Positions 25,742 to 37,347 of a stretch of DNA of 64,000 nt are shown here, in pieces. Both the position numbers and the translations under genes were made by a program. The stretch's first letter is position 1; every line of letters starts with the position of its first letter. Under the pieces are notes generated by a model. The model was not told the DNA's origin, searched no databases, and was given only the letters and a program-made list of their open reading frames with translations. The stretch is from Duganella sp. BJB480 (lineage in GTDB: Bacteria > Pseudomonadota > Gammaproteobacteria > Burkholderiales > Burkholderiaceae_D), in the NCBI GenBank assembly GCA_003416985.1, contig QVIN01000007.1, positions 248,001 to 312,000 on the forward strand, written 5' to 3'.

Positions 25742-26086
25742 TTATTCAGTTTCCAATCGCAAATGCTTGATGGCGCGGTTTTTTCCGATGGTGGCCGACA
25801 CCAGCAGCGCCTTGCCGCAGCGCACGCGGTACAGGTAGCTGCGCTCCTCGCCGTCGACCGTGCGTTGCAGCAGCTCCAACGGCGGCGCGGCCTTCGCCGG
25901 ACAGGCGCGCAGCAGCGGCGCCTCCTCCGCCGCGGGATCGGCCGCCATCGCCGCGACGGCGGCGGCCACCTGCCGCGTCACCTCCGGCTCCACATCCTCG
26001 ATCGGCCCGGGTGCCTGCGCCAGCGCGCAGCCGGACGCCAACGCGGCCAGTACAACCGTCAACAGCGAAATAAACAACCTGGCCAT
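25742..26086 (-). CDS. Small lipoprotein or exported protein
   Basis: A 114-residue protein whose first 20 residues form a signal sequence ending in the lipobox-like LASGC (Cys20), so it is probably a lipoprotein. The mature part has an Ala/Glu-rich helix, then a compact domain with Cys61 and Cys89 (LLRACPAKAAPP; YLYRVRCGKALLVSATIGKN). No family is recognised. It is divergent from the M36 protease gene. Confidence 0.65.
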   Translation of the reverse strand: MARLFISLLTVVLAALASGCALAQAPGPIEDVEPEVTRQVAAAVAAMAADPAAEEAPLLRACPAKAAPPLELLQRTVDGEERSYLYRVRCGKALLVSATIGKNRAIKHLRLETE

Positions 26087-26268
26087 ACGCTTCCTTTCGT
26101 CGGATATTTGGGAGCCATCTTAGCGCCGCCCGCGCCGCGCCGCCATGTCTCATTTTTAACAGTGCCGCGCAAAATGTCTAAAAAGACCTGATTTTACAAA
26201 CGGCAAAAAGCCGTGGCTATACTCGTCTGGCAGACCCATCAATCGATCTTTACAGGAGTCCATGCAGC

Positions 26269-28389
26269 ATGCGCCCATTCGCCCGTCCCCTACTTGCATC
26301 CCTGATCGTGCTGGCCTACGCGGGTTCCGCGCACGCCGACAGCTATTCCGTTGACAACCTCACGCTGTTCTCCGCCACCGCCGCCACCTCGGCCGACGAG
26401 GTGCTGCGCCAGAACGCCAGCCGCTACGGCCTGCCCGCCTCGCTCAACAACCTGGGGCTGGTGAAGGTGCAGGAGTCGCTCACCGGCAAGCACTACCACT
26501 ACCAGCAGATGCTGCGCGGCCTGCCCGTGGACCGGGCCGAGATCATCGTCTCCATCGGCAAGAACGGCCAGTTGCAAAAGATCTTCAACGAGACCCGCCA
26601 CATCTCCGACAAGGTGGACGCCAGCGCCGTCAACCAGCTGTACAACCAGGCCCAGATCAGCGAGGACCAGGCGCTGGACAAGGCCTGGACCAATATGAAG
26701 GTGCAGCATCCGCTGGTGGCCGCGCCGTCGTCCGAGCTGGTGTGGGTGCCCACCAAGGACGGCGTGCAGCTGGCGCGCAAGGTGCGTATCGAGGCGCAGA
26801 TGCCGACCGGCGGCTTCGTGCAGTTCCTGAACGCGCACGACGGCACGGTGATCGGCTCCTATTCCACCTCGCTGCCGCGCCGCGGCAAGCGCTCGCTGGA
26901 CGCGCGCGCCGAACTGGCCGGCCCGGTGCTGGACCGCCGCACCGCCACCAAGGCCGTCAACGACAACCTGGCCGCGCGTCCGCGCCTGAGCGCGCAGGCC
27001 GGCGCCGTGGCCGCTGCCACGCCGTCCGGCATCAACGGTTCCGGCTACGCCTTCGATCCCGATCCGCGCACCGTGCTCAACACCGACGCGCTGACCGACA
27101 CCTCGCCCGCCTCCGCCTTCGACGCCGCCTACTCGACCAAGACCCTGCGCGACCTGACGGTGACCAGCGGCGTCTACAAACTGAGCGGCCCGTTCGTCAA
27201 CATCAAGGACATCGAATCGCCGAACACGGCGCCCAGCACCACCAGCAACGGCGTGTGGACGGCCAAGCGCGGCAACGACGCCTTCGACGACACCAACGTC
27301 TACTTCCACCTGGACCAGAGCCAGCGCTACATCCAGTCGCTGGGCTTCACCGGCACCAAGTCCATCATCAACCGCCCGCTGGACGTGGACACCAACGGCG
27401 TCAACGGCGACGACAACTCGCACTACAGCGGCGGCTCGGCCGGCTCGGACTACCTGGCCTTCGGCCACGGCTGCGTCAACGACAGCGAGGACGCGGATGT
27501 GATCCTGCACGAGTACGGCCACGGCATCCAGGCCAACATCGACAGCAGCTGGAGCGGCGGCGACACCGGCGCCATGGGCGAAGGCTTCGGCGACTACTGG
27601 GCCGCGTCCTACTCCTACAGCACGCCGAACGGCAAGATCTACCACCCCGAGTGGGCCTTCAGCTGGGACGGCCACGGCGCCTGCTGGGACGGCCGCCTGC
27701 TCAACCGCACCGACGCCAAGTACAACGCCAGCAAGACCTACGGCGCGCACCAGTCGGTGACCGAGGGCGGCGTGACGTTCCAGTCGGATGAATTGTGGTC
27801 GGCGCCGCTGTACCAGTCCATGGTGGCGCTGATCGCCGCCGGCAAGCCGCGCGCCAACATCGACCAGATCATCCTGGAGGCGCACTTCGGCCTGGGCAGC
27901 AACATCAAGATGCCGGCCATGGCCACCGCCATCGTCAACGCGGCCAAGACCCTGTTCCCGTCCGACCTGAGCTACGCCAACACCTTCCAGGCCAAGTTCG
28001 AGGCGCAGAACATCCTGTCGTCGGTGGTCAGCGGCCCGACCATCAGCGAGGTCGAGAGCAACAACACCACCGCCACCGCGCAAGCCATCACCACCGCCGG
28101 CACCACCGTCAACGGCACGATGAGCGCCTCGACCGACGTCGACTACTACAAGATCGTGCTGCCGACCGGCAAAACGCTGGCCGTGACCCTGACCCCGAAC
28201 GCCAGCTCGGACTACGACCTGGAGCTGTACAACAGCGCCGGCACCAAGGTCGCGTCCAGCGTCAACGGCACCGGCGCCGCCGACAGCGTCAGCTACGGCA
28301 CCGCCGGCACGCTGTACGCCAAGGTCATCTACTACGCCGGCGGCACCGGCGCCACCAGCGGCAAATACACGCTCAAGGCCAGCTGGTAA
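26269..28389 (+). CDS. Secreted M36/fungalysin-like metalloprotease with PPC domain
   Basis: A 706-residue preproprotease. Signal peptide 1-23 (ending SAHA); FTP/PepSY propeptide about 30-200 (ASLNNLGLVKVQESLTGKHY; YHYQQMLRGLPVDRAEIIVS). The catalytic domain has the zinc motif HEYGHGIQ near 414-421 and the downstream GAMGEGFGDYWAAS (third zinc ligand Glu), the M36 pattern. A PPC domain follows (about 590-706; NTTATAQAITTAG, DVDYYKIVLPTGK). The propeptide should keep it inactive until export. Start codon: AGGAGT lies closer to an out-of-frame ATG 7 bp upstream; 26269 begins the signal peptide. Followed by a strong terminator. Confidence 0.88.
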   Translation: MRPFARPLLASLIVLAYAGSAHADSYSVDNLTLFSATAATSADEVLRQNASRYGLPASLNNLGLVKVQESLTGKHYHYQQMLRGLPVDRAEIIVSIGKNGQLQKIFNETRHISDKVDASAVNQLYNQAQISEDQALDKAWTNMKVQHPLVAAPSSELVWVPTKDGVQLARKVRIEAQMPTGGFVQFLNAHDGTVIGSYSTSLPRRGKRSLDARAELAGPVLDRRTATKAVNDNLAARPRLSAQAGAVAAATPSGINGSGYAFDPDPRTVLNTDALTDTSPASAFDAAYSTKTLRDLTVTSGVYKLSGPFVNIKDIESPNTAPSTTSNGVWTAKRGNDAFDDTNVYFHLDQSQRYIQSLGFTGTKSIINRPLDVDTNGVNGDDNSHYSGGSAGSDYLAFGHGCVNDSEDADVILHEYGHGIQANIDSSWSGGDTGAMGEGFGDYWAASYSYSTPNGKIYHPEWAFSWDGHGACWDGRLLNRTDAKYNASKTYGAHQSVTEGGVTFQSDELWSAPLYQSMVALIAAGKPRANIDQIILEAHFGLGSNIKMPAMATAIVNAAKTLFPSDLSYANTFQAKFEAQNILSSVVSGPTISEVESNNTTATAQAITTAGTTVNGTMSASTDVDYYKIVLPTGKTLAVTLTPNASSDYDLELYNSAGTKVASSVNGTGAADSVSYGTAGTLYAKVIYYAGGTGATSGKYTLKASW

Positions 28390-28413
28390 GCCGGGTCGAA
28401 ATACCTTCCTTTC

Positions 28414-28438
28414 AACGCCCCGCTCCGGGGCGTTTTTT
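28414..28438 (+). terminator. Intrinsic terminator after the M36 protease
   Basis: AACGCCCCG, loop CTC, CGGGGCGTT forms a 9-bp perfect stem running into six T residues, 25 bp after the stop codon. Confidence 0.93.
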
Positions 28439-28563
28439 CGTTGGGCCGCCGAAAACCGCATTACGCTTGAGTGAGATTCAGAATCGGAGCCGGCGAACAT
28501 GGTAAGCTTCGACCCCGGCGCTATAACAGCGCCCCCTTTTCCCACCAACTAACTACTTACTTC

Positions 28564-29400
28564 ATGGATATCGTTCTCGCTCTCAAAGCCCTGATCATGG
28601 GCCTGGTTGAAGGTTTCACGGAATTCCTGCCGATTTCGTCGACCGGCCATCTGATTCTGGCCGAACACCTGCTGGGCTTCCACGGCATGGAAGAAAAGAT
28701 GAAAGTGTTCGAGATCGTCATCCAGGCGGGCGCCATCTTCGCCGTCTGCTGGGAGTACCGCGCGCGCATCGCCGCCGTGCTGACCGGCCTGGGCGACCCG
28801 AAGCAGCAGCGCTTCGCCATCAACGTACTGATCGCCTTCCTGCCGGCCGCCGTGCTGGGCGTGCTGTTCAACAAGGCCATCAAGGCCAAGCTGTTCGCGC
28901 CGGTGCCGGTGGCGCTGGCCTTCATCATCGGCGGCCTGGTGATCCTGTGGGTGGAAAAGCGCGAGAAGGCCAATCCGGCCATGGCCCGCATCAATTCGGT
29001 GGACGACATCACGCCGGCGGACGCGCTCAAGATCGGCATCGCCCAGGCGTTCGCGCTGATCCCCGGCACCAGCCGCTCCGGCGCCACCATCATGGGCAGC
29101 ATGATCTTCGGCCTGTCGCGCAAGGTGGCCACCGAGTTCTCGTTCTTCCTGGCGATCCCCACGCTGCTGGGCGCCACCGTGTATTCGCTGTACAAGGAAC
29201 GCGCGCTGCTGTCGGCCTCCGACCTGCCGCTGTTCTCGATCGGCACCGTGGCGGCCTTCGTGTCGGCCTTCCTGTGCGTGCGCTGGCTGCTGCGCTATAT
29301 CAGCTCGCACACCTTCACCGCGTTCGCGTGGTATCGCATCGCCTTCGGCCTGATGGTGCTGGTCACCGGCTACACCGGTATGATCGTCTGGGCCGACTAA
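28564..29400 (+). CDS. uppP: Undecaprenyl-diphosphatase
   Basis: Regenerates undecaprenyl phosphate lipid carrier at the inner membrane for peptidoglycan and O-antigen synthesis; also called BacA. The 278-residue protein has the two catalytic motifs: [20 protein letters not shown] (about 13-32) and the [15 protein letters not shown] stretch (about 168-182). Around eight membrane helices are apparent. ATG 28564 was chosen because [17 protein letters not shown] is the family N-terminus. recQ follows 29 bp later. Confidence 0.96.
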   Translation: MDIVLALKALIMGLVEGFTEFLPISSTGHLILAEHLLGFHGMEEKMKVFEIVIQAGAIFAVCWEYRARIAAVLTGLGDPKQQRFAINVLIAFLPAAVLGVLFNKAIKAKLFAPVPVALAFIIGGLVILWVEKREKANPAMARINSVDDITPADALKIGIAQAFALIPGTSRSGATIMGSMIFGLSRKVATEFSFFLAIPTLLGATVYSLYKERALLSASDLPLFSIGTVAAFVSAFLCVRWLLRYISSHTFTAFAWYRIAFGLMVLVTGYTGMIVWAD

Positions 29401-29429
29401 CAACTTTGCAGTAGAAACGAGTAGTAGAA

Positions 29430-31253
<1,824 letters not shown>

Positions 31254-31257
31254 GCGC

Positions 31258-31908
31258 CTAGACGCGCACGAGGTTGTGCGTCGACAGCGGGCCGAAAGGC
31301 AGCGATGCCAGCGGGCCACCCACATCCAGCGCGCCCAGGTCGACCGGGAAGAAGCCGGCGCCCTCCATGATGGCGCGCACCTCAGCCTTGGCGGCGGCGT
31401 CGTCACCCGAGTAGAACAACACGCGCTTGCCGCCGGCCGTCTCCGGCTCCTTCAGCACGTTGACGTCGTTGTGGTTGAAGGCCTTGACCACGCGCGCGCC
31501 GGGCACGAACTGCTGGATCACCTGGCTGGAGTGCTTGCCGCCCAGGTCGACCGCCTTGATCCCGTAGGCCGCCAGCGGATTGCTGGTGTCGTTCGCGTCA
31601 GGCGAAGTCGCGGGATCGAAGAACTCCACCGGGTTGGTGCCGTCGATGACGATGCGGCCATTCCACGCCGGCAGGCTGCCCAGCACCTTCTCCGCGTCGA
31701 CCCAGCGCACCGCGACCAGCACGATGTCCGCGCTTGCCGCCTCTTCCACCGTGCCAGCCTTGATGGACGGCCCCAGTTCTTTCAGCAGGTCCGCCAGCGA
31801 GGCAGGCCCGCGGCTGTTGGAGATGGTGGCCTGGATGCCTTGTTTGGCCAGAATGCGAGCGAAGTTGGAGCCGAGGGCGCCCGAGCCAATGATGCCGATA
31901 GTAGACAT
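31258..31908 (-). CDS. F420-dependent NADP reductase-like oxidoreductase
   Basis: A 216-residue Rossmann protein of the NADP-oxidoreductase coenzyme-F420-dependent family (IGIIGSGALGSNFARIL at 4-20; ADIVLVAVRWVDAEKVLGSL near 60-79; GRIVIDGTNPVE near 84-95; VKAFNHNDVNVL near 140). Betaproteobacteria generally lack F420, so the protein probably uses NADPH with another acceptor; this is inference. It is divergent from a LysR gene across 123 bp and is the likely target. Confidence 0.86.
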   Translation of the reverse strand: MSTIGIIGSGALGSNFARILAKQGIQATISNSRGPASLADLLKELGPSIKAGTVEEAASADIVLVAVRWVDAEKVLGSLPAWNGRIVIDGTNPVEFFDPATSPDANDTSNPLAAYGIKAVDLGGKHSSQVIQQFVPGARVVKAFNHNDVNVLKEPETAGGKRVLFYSGDDAAAKAEVRAIMEGAGFFPVDLGALDVGGPLASLPFGPLSTHNLVRV

Positions 31909-32031
31909 GATGTTTCCTTTGAAGGTTAAGTGTATAAACTGTTTGCTGAGTTGAAGTGTAGGGCTGGTCAGCTTCTAGCGTTAGTCACAACCAGCTATAA
32001 TCAGTTTCAATCAACACTTGAAGGCGAAGTC

Positions 32032-32955
32032 ATGGAAACCCTGGCCAACCTGGAATCGTTCGTGCGCAGCGCCGAGAGCGGAAGCTTTTCGGCGGCGGCC
32101 CGCCGTCTCGGTTTGACGCCGGCGGCGGTGAGCCGCAACGTCGCGCTGCTGGAGCGTAATCTGGGCGTGCAGCTGTTCATGCGCAGCACGCGCGGCCTGA
32201 CGCTGAGCGAAGCGGGCGAACGTTTTCAGCAATCGGTGCAGGGTGGTCTCGACAGCATCCAGGGCGCGATCGCCGACATCAAGGTCAACGCCGGGCAACC
32301 GGCCGGCGTGTTGAAGCTGAGCGCCGCGCCGGGGTTCGGCATGGACTACCTGCTGCCGCTGATGCCGGCGTTCCTCGAACGGTATCCGGGCGTGGTGCCG
32401 GACTGGGTGTTCGACAGCCGTCCGCTGGACCTGATCGCCGGCGGCTTCGACGCCGCCATCGGCGCCGGCTTCGAGCTGCCGCCGGGGATGGTGGCGCGCG
32501 AACTGGCGCGCATCCATTTGATCGCGGTGGCCGCGCCGGCGCTATTGCAGGGCAAGCGCAGTCCCAAGGATCCATCCGGACTTGCCGAGTTCCCCAACGT
32601 GGTGATACGTTCGCCGCTGACGGGCCGTTTGCGCACGCAGGTCATGCGCAACCACGCCGGCGCCGAGGTCGCGGCGAAGCAGCGGGCCATCATGCTGGTC
32701 AACGATCCGGATGCGCTCAGCCGCGCCGTGGTGCTGGGCCTCGGGGTCGGGCTGATACCGGTGCCGCACGCCGCGCCGCACCTGGAAAGCGGCGCGCTGG
32801 TGCGCCTGCTGCCGAACTGGTACGGCGACGTCGGAGCGGTCTCCCTGTACTTCACCAGCCAGAAGCTGCTGCCGGCGAAGACCCGGGTCTTTATCGATTT
32901 TGTGGTCGAGGCGTTCCGCGCGCAGAACATCGCGCGACTGCTCTCCGCCAAATAG
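32032..32955 (+). CDS. LysR-family regulator
   Basis: A 307-residue LTTR. Its HTH (ETLANLESFVRSAESGSFSA; AARRLGLTPAAVSRNVALLE) and effector domain with FDAAIGAGFELPPGMVAREL belong to the CrgA/DmlR-like branch, whose members often control divergent oxidoreductases, as here. An upstream in-frame extension to 31930 exists, but METLANLESFVR is the standard N-terminus. It ends 22 bp from the convergent GGDEF-EAL gene (2 bp from its reconstructed stop). Confidence 0.92.
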   Translation: METLANLESFVRSAESGSFSAAARRLGLTPAAVSRNVALLERNLGVQLFMRSTRGLTLSEAGERFQQSVQGGLDSIQGAIADIKVNAGQPAGVLKLSAAPGFGMDYLLPLMPAFLERYPGVVPDWVFDSRPLDLIAGGFDAAIGAGFELPPGMVARELARIHLIAVAAPALLQGKRSPKDPSGLAEFPNVVIRSPLTGRLRTQVMRNHAGAEVAAKQRAIMLVNDPDALSRAVVLGLGVGLIPVPHAAPHLESGALVRLLPNWYGDVGAVSLYFTSQKLLPAKTRVFIDFVVEAFRAQNIARLLSAK

Positions 32956-32977
32956 CATCAATCCCGGGCCGGGAATT

Positions 32978-34690
32978 TCAGCAGTTTCGACATGGCCTCG
33001 GCCGGCAGCGGCTTGCTGAAAAATTACCCTGCAAGATCTCGCAGCCTTCGCGCCTGAAAAACGATACCTGCTCCGGCGACTCCACCCCTTCGACGACGAT
33101 CTTCAGCCGCAGCGTATGGGCCAGCGCGATGATGGCGCTGACGACCGCGCAGCTGTCCTGGTCCGCGGGAATGCGCTCCAGGAAGGAACGGTCAAGTTTG
33201 ACCCTGTCTATCGGCAGCCCGCGCAGTTTGCTGAGGGACGAATAGCCGGTTCCGAAATCATCGATGGCGATCGTGACGCCCAACGAGCGCAAGCGCGCCA
33301 GCATCGTCGATCCCGGCCCATCGCTCTCGACGGCCTGATTCTCCGTGATCTCGATCTCGATGTTTTCACCGTCCAGCTTGTTATCCCTCAGGAGGCGCTC
33401 GATATGATCGGACAGTTCGGCATAGAGCAGCTCGCGCGGACACAGGTTGACGCACATTTTAAAGTCGGTCAGGCCTTGAGCCTGCCATTTTGCGGACTGC
33501 GCGCACGCCTCCGTCAAGATCCACAAGCTGAGCTCCAACATCTGGCCCGAGTCGATCGCCAGCGCGATGATCTCCTCGATGGGATGGCTCGCCAGCGCCG
33601 CGTCCTGGCAACGCAGCAAGGCCTCGACCCCCACGATGTTCTCGCTGCGCGTATCGACTTGCGGCTGGTAGTCCAGCCGGAACGCGCGCGCCTTCACCGA
33701 CCGCTTCAGGCTGGCGATCAGCTGGGCCTTGTTGTGCGCCTCGGCATCGAGCTGCCTGGAGTAATAATGGTAGCCGCCGTGGCTGCGTTCATTCTTGATT
33801 TTGTAAAGGGCGAGATCAGCCTTGCGCATCAGCTCATCCTGATCGCTGGCGTCGTCCGGAAAGACCGAGATGCCAATGCTGACGCCGATGACCACTTCAT
33901 GGCCGTCGATTTGAATGGGATTGGACAGCGTCTCGATCAGTTTGGTCGCCAGGCTGGCGCCGGTTTCGGGTGTCTGCACATTGGCCTGCAACACGACAAA
34001 TTCGTCACCGCCCAGGCGCGCGACGAAGTCGGAGTCGCGGATGACCTCGCGCACCGAGCGCGCCACCCGCTGCAACAGCCTGTCCCCGGCCTGATGGCCC
34101 CAGCGGTCGTTGATCTGCTTGAAGTTGTTCAGGTCCATCATATGAATCAGCAGCAGATTGCCGTTGCGTAGCGCCGCCGCCGACATTTCGCTCAGGCGCT
34201 CCTCCAGCTCCGCGCGGTTGCCGACACCGGTCAACAGATCGATCCGCGCCATTTGCGCGCGCTCCGTTTCAACGCGCCTGCGCTCGGTTTCGTCACGAAG
34301 AATTTTCAGGTATCCCGTGATCTCGCCGTTGAAATTCAGGATAGGGGTCATCACGCCATCGGCCCAGAAAACGGCGCCATCCTTGCGGCGGTGCCAGCGG
34401 ACATCGTCGCTTCGGCCGATATCGCGGGCGTTTTCCAGCTCCCGCATGGGCACGCCGTTGGCGTTGTCTTCCGACGTAAAGAGGAGCGCCAGCGGCTTGC
34501 CGACAATCTCCTCGGGCATATAGCCAAACACCAGTTCCGCCCCTCTGTTCCAGGAGACGATAGCCCCTTGGGGATCGGTGGTGATAATCGCATATTCAGT
34601 CGCCGACGCGAATATCGCATCCAGCAAGCCAGGGTTGGCTTTGTCGGTCGGTTTAAGTGGAAGCTTGGTGTGTTTCTTTTTGGTGGACAT
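32978..34690 (-). CDS. PAS-GGDEF-EAL protein with C-terminal frameshift
   Basis: A 570-residue cytoplasmic c-di-GMP protein: PAS domain (about 25-140, FASATEYAIITTDPQGAIVS), GGDEF domain with an intact RLGGDEFVVL (about 225), and EAL domain starting VGVEALLRCQD (about 348) with MCVNLCPRELL and DDFGTGYSSLSKL. Cyclase and phosphodiesterase motifs both look functional. The last residues (GNFSASRCRPRPCRNC) are not EAL-like. Adding one T to the T5 run at 33019-33023 restores GNFFSKPLPAEAMSKLLKFP and a stop at 32958, so there is a one-base deletion or a sequencing error at that homopolymer. Confidence 0.88.
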   Translation of the reverse strand: MSTKKKHTKLPLKPTDKANPGLLDAIFASATEYAIITTDPQGAIVSWNRGAELVFGYMPEEIVGKPLALLFTSEDNANGVPMRELENARDIGRSDDVRWHRRKDGAVFWADGVMTPILNFNGEITGYLKILRDETERRRVETERAQMARIDLLTGVGNRAELEERLSEMSAAALRNGNLLLIHMMDLNNFKQINDRWGHQAGDRLLQRVARSVREVIRDSDFVARLGGDEFVVLQANVQTPETGASLATKLIETLSNPIQIDGHEVVIGVSIGISVFPDDASDQDELMRKADLALYKIKNERSHGGYHYYSRQLDAEAHNKAQLIASLKRSVKARAFRLDYQPQVDTRSENIVGVEALLRCQDAALASHPIEEIIALAIDSGQMLELSLWILTEACAQSAKWQAQGLTDFKMCVNLCPRELLYAELSDHIERLLRDNKLDGENIEIEITENQAVESDGPGSTMLARLRSLGVTIAIDDFGTGYSSLSKLRGLPIDRVKLDRSFLERIPADQDSCAVVSAIIALAHTLRLKIVVEGVESPEQVSFFRREGCEILQGNFSASRCRPRPCRNC

Positions 34691-34863
34691 GACGGACCTC
34701 CCGCTACAGGACGAGCCGCCAGACTAGCGCAATCGGACGCCGCGACGTATAAGCGAAATCAATATCGACGCGCATTTCCATTGTGCTCGGGCCACGCGCG
34801 GGGATGATTGAACGGCTGAGTTAAACTCGGCGGCATCTTTTCCGCCTCCATCCAGGACACGCC

Positions 34864-35367
34864 ATGCACGCATCAACTATTTTTATACGCTATCTCGGCC
34901 AGCTTGCTGGCATCATCGAGAAAGTGAAGGCCCGGCCGGAAATCCTCGGCGCCCGGCTGCACGCCGGGATGTTGCCGTTCGCCTCGCAGGTGCGGGCCAC
35001 CTGCAACTTCGCGCTGCGCGGCTGCTGCCCGCTGGCCGGCCTGCCGCCGGTCAGCTTCGATGGCGCGGAGCCGTCCTTCGCGGCGCTGGCCAGGCAGGTC
35101 GAGGAGACCATGGCCTACATCGCCGCGATTCCGCCGTCGCGGTTCGAAGGCCCGGCCGACCGCCTGTGCCGCGACCGCGCGGGCTTCGCCGACATCGAGC
35201 TGCCGGCCGACAAATACCTGAACCTGTACATCCTGCCCAACTTCTACTTCCACTTCAGCATGGCCTACGCGATCGCGCGCGGCCAGGGGGCGGACATCGG
35301 CAAGCAGGACTTCGACGGCTACCACCTGTACGCGCCCGGTTTCTCGTTCGAACAGCCTAGGCCGTAA
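34864..35367 (+). CDS. DUF1993 family protein
   Basis: A 167-residue protein of the DUF1993 (DinB/YfiT-like helical bundle) family: FIRYLGQLAGIIEKVKARPE, LHAGMLPFASQVRATCNFAL, LNLYILPNFYFHFSMAYAIA. These lie at the N-terminus, residues 33-52 and near the C-terminus respectively. Function is unknown; related bundles bind metals. Its 3' end overlaps the convergent AraC gene by 11 bp. Confidence 0.85.
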   Translation: MHASTIFIRYLGQLAGIIEKVKARPEILGARLHAGMLPFASQVRATCNFALRGCCPLAGLPPVSFDGAEPSFAALARQVEETMAYIAAIPPSRFEGPADRLCRDRAGFADIELPADKYLNLYILPNFYFHFSMAYAIARGQGADIGKQDFDGYHLYAPGFSFEQPRP

Positions 35368-36337
35368 CGATGACGCGATAACGGCTGGGCGGCGCGCCGA
35401 CCGTGTCGCGGAAACGGTGGCTGAAGTGGCTCAGGTCCGCGTAGCCGCAGGCATCGGCGATCTGCTGCAAGGGCTGATCGGTGGTCTTCAGCAGCCGGCG
35501 CGCATGCTCCACGCGGCGCGCCGCGATCCACGCCGACGGCGGCATGCCGAACGAGATCCTGAACATGCGCGCCAGGTGGTACTCCGACATGCACGCCAGC
35601 TGCGCCAGCATGCCCAGCGAAATGTTCCGCGCCAGGTTCGCCTCGATGTAGTCGGCCAGCCGGCGCCGCACCACCGGCGCCAGGCCGCCGCGCACGCGCT
35701 GCTGGTGCTGCGGCATCGATTGCGACAGCAGCAGGTGGCTCAGGGTCTCGTGCGCCGTCTCGTTGGCGCGCAGCTGGCCGTCCGCGCCTTCCCACGACAT
35801 GTTCGCCAGCCCCGCGCACAGGCGGCCGATGCGTTCATCCTCGAAGTAGGTGCGGTCGGCCAGCGTGATCTCGCGCGGTTCGCGATCCAGCTCCACCACC
35901 GCGCGGCGCGTGAAATGCTCGGGCAGGAAGTAGACATGCAGGAAGCGCAGCGGCCCGCGCACCGTCCAGCTGGACTCGTGCCAGTCCGGCAGCGTGCACA
36001 GACGCTCCGGCGCGCCGTACAGGCCGGGCAGCTCGTCGCGCTCCGTGCGGTAGCCGCCGCCCATGTAGTAGGACAGCGTGTGGTGGCCAGGCTTGCTGTA
36101 GCTGGTCTCGGCGACCTCGGTGTCGCGGCGCCAGATCGCCACCGCCAGCTCGTCGCCCAGCCACGCGAAGCGCTCCAGCACCGCATCGGTTTCGGACATG
36201 GTACGGAACACGGCGTGCGAAATCAGCCCGTCCGGCGGCCGGACCAGGGGCGCGGCCGTGGCGCCGGCGCTGCCGCGAGCGTGCGCGGGGAAGCCGCCGT
36301 TGGCATCGGCGGCGGCGTTAGGCGGGTTGGCTGACAT
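35357..36337 (-). CDS. AraC-family transcriptional regulator
   Basis: A 326-residue regulator: a variable N-terminal sensing half and a C-terminal pair of AraC helix-turn-helices (about 225-320; LADYIEANLARNISLGMLAQ, CMSEYHLARMFRISFGMPPS, QIADACGYADLSHFSHRFRD). The N-terminal half (about 60-200) resembles the AraC_binding_2 cupin-like group. The gene is divergent from the DMT transporter gene (100 bp), which is the probable target, possibly with the genes behind it. Confidence 0.92.
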   Translation of the reverse strand: MSANPPNAAADANGGFPAHARGSAGATAAPLVRPPDGLISHAVFRTMSETDAVLERFAWLGDELAVAIWRRDTEVAETSYSKPGHHTLSYYMGGGYRTERDELPGLYGAPERLCTLPDWHESSWTVRGPLRFLHVYFLPEHFTRRAVVELDREPREITLADRTYFEDERIGRLCAGLANMSWEGADGQLRANETAHETLSHLLLSQSMPQHQQRVRGGLAPVVRRRLADYIEANLARNISLGMLAQLACMSEYHLARMFRISFGMPPSAWIAARRVEHARRLLKTTDQPLQQIADACGYADLSHFSHRFRDTVGAPPSRYRVIVTA

Positions 36338-36437
36338 GCATAAAGTCTAGCATGGAGAGCGCCCTCCCCGCCGGCGGCCCGCCGATTTGCGCAATTCCAG
36401 ACAAGCGCCCGCGCCGCGCGCGCGGCATGCTGGCGGC

Positions 36438-37334
36438 ATGAATATCTTCCTCTATCTGCTCACTGTCCTGATCTGGGGTACGACCTGGATCGCCATCACC
36501 TTCCAGATCGGCGTGGTGCCGGCGTCGGTGTCGATCGCCTACCGCTTCTGGCTGGCCGCCGCCGTGCTGATGGGATTTTTGCTGGTCACCCGCAAGCCGT
36601 GGTGGCCGCCGCGCCAGGCGTGGCGCTACCTGTTCGCCCAGGGCCTGGCGCTGTTTTGCCTGAACTTCCTGTGCTTCTACTACGCCAGCCAGTGGATCAC
36701 CAGCGGCCTGGAAGCGGTGGTGTTCTCCACCGCGCCGATCTGGAACGCCATCAACGGCCGCATCTTCCTCGGCCGCCCGATACGCCGGCAGGTGATGATG
36801 GGCGCCCTGCTCGGCCTGACCGGCATCGTGCTGCTGTTCGCGCCGCAGATGGCCGGCCACTGGAACGACAGCAAGGTGATGATGGGCCTCGCGCTGACCT
36901 TGGGCGGCACGCTGTGCTTCTCCTGCGGGAACCTGCTGTCGAGCCGCATGCAGTCGCTGGGCCTGACGCCTTGGCTGACCAACACCTGGGCCATGCTGAT
37001 CGGCTCCACCACGCTGGGCGTGGCGGCGCTGGCGCTGGGCATGCCGTTCGCGCTGGAGCCGAGCACACGCTACGTCGGCGCGCTGCTGTACCTGGCGATC
37101 CCCGGCTCGGTGATCGGCTTCACCGCCTACCTGTTGCTGGTCGGCCGCATCGGGCCGGACCGCGCGGCCTATTCCACGGTATTATTCCCCATCGTGGCAC
37201 TGACCATTTCAACGATCTACGAAGGCTACCATTGGACGCCGACGGCCCTGGCCGGGCTGGCGCTGGTCCTGGCGGGGAACCTGCTGGCGTTCCTGCCGCT
37301 GGCGCCGCGCGCCAAGGCGATGGGAGCCGCATAA
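36438..37334 (+). CDS. EamA/DMT-superfamily transporter
   Basis: A 298-residue inner-membrane protein with about ten helices in two EamA repeats (TVLIWGTTWIAITFQIGVVP at the N-terminus; LALTLGGTLCFSCGNLLSSR near 157). This family exports amino acids or other metabolites; the solute cannot be told. Divergent from AraC and 13 bp upstream of the amidohydrolase gene, so it is likely first in an operon reaching the solute-binding gene at 40388. Confidence 0.87.
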   Translation: MNIFLYLLTVLIWGTTWIAITFQIGVVPASVSIAYRFWLAAAVLMGFLLVTRKPWWPPRQAWRYLFAQGLALFCLNFLCFYYASQWITSGLEAVVFSTAPIWNAINGRIFLGRPIRRQVMMGALLGLTGIVLLFAPQMAGHWNDSKVMMGLALTLGGTLCFSCGNLLSSRMQSLGLTPWLTNTWAMLIGSTTLGVAALALGMPFALEPSTRYVGALLYLAIPGSVIGFTAYLLLVGRIGPDRAAYSTVLFPIVALTISTIYEGYHWTPTALAGLALVLAGNLLAFLPLAPRAKAMGAA

Positions 37335-37347
37335 AACAGGGGAACGC

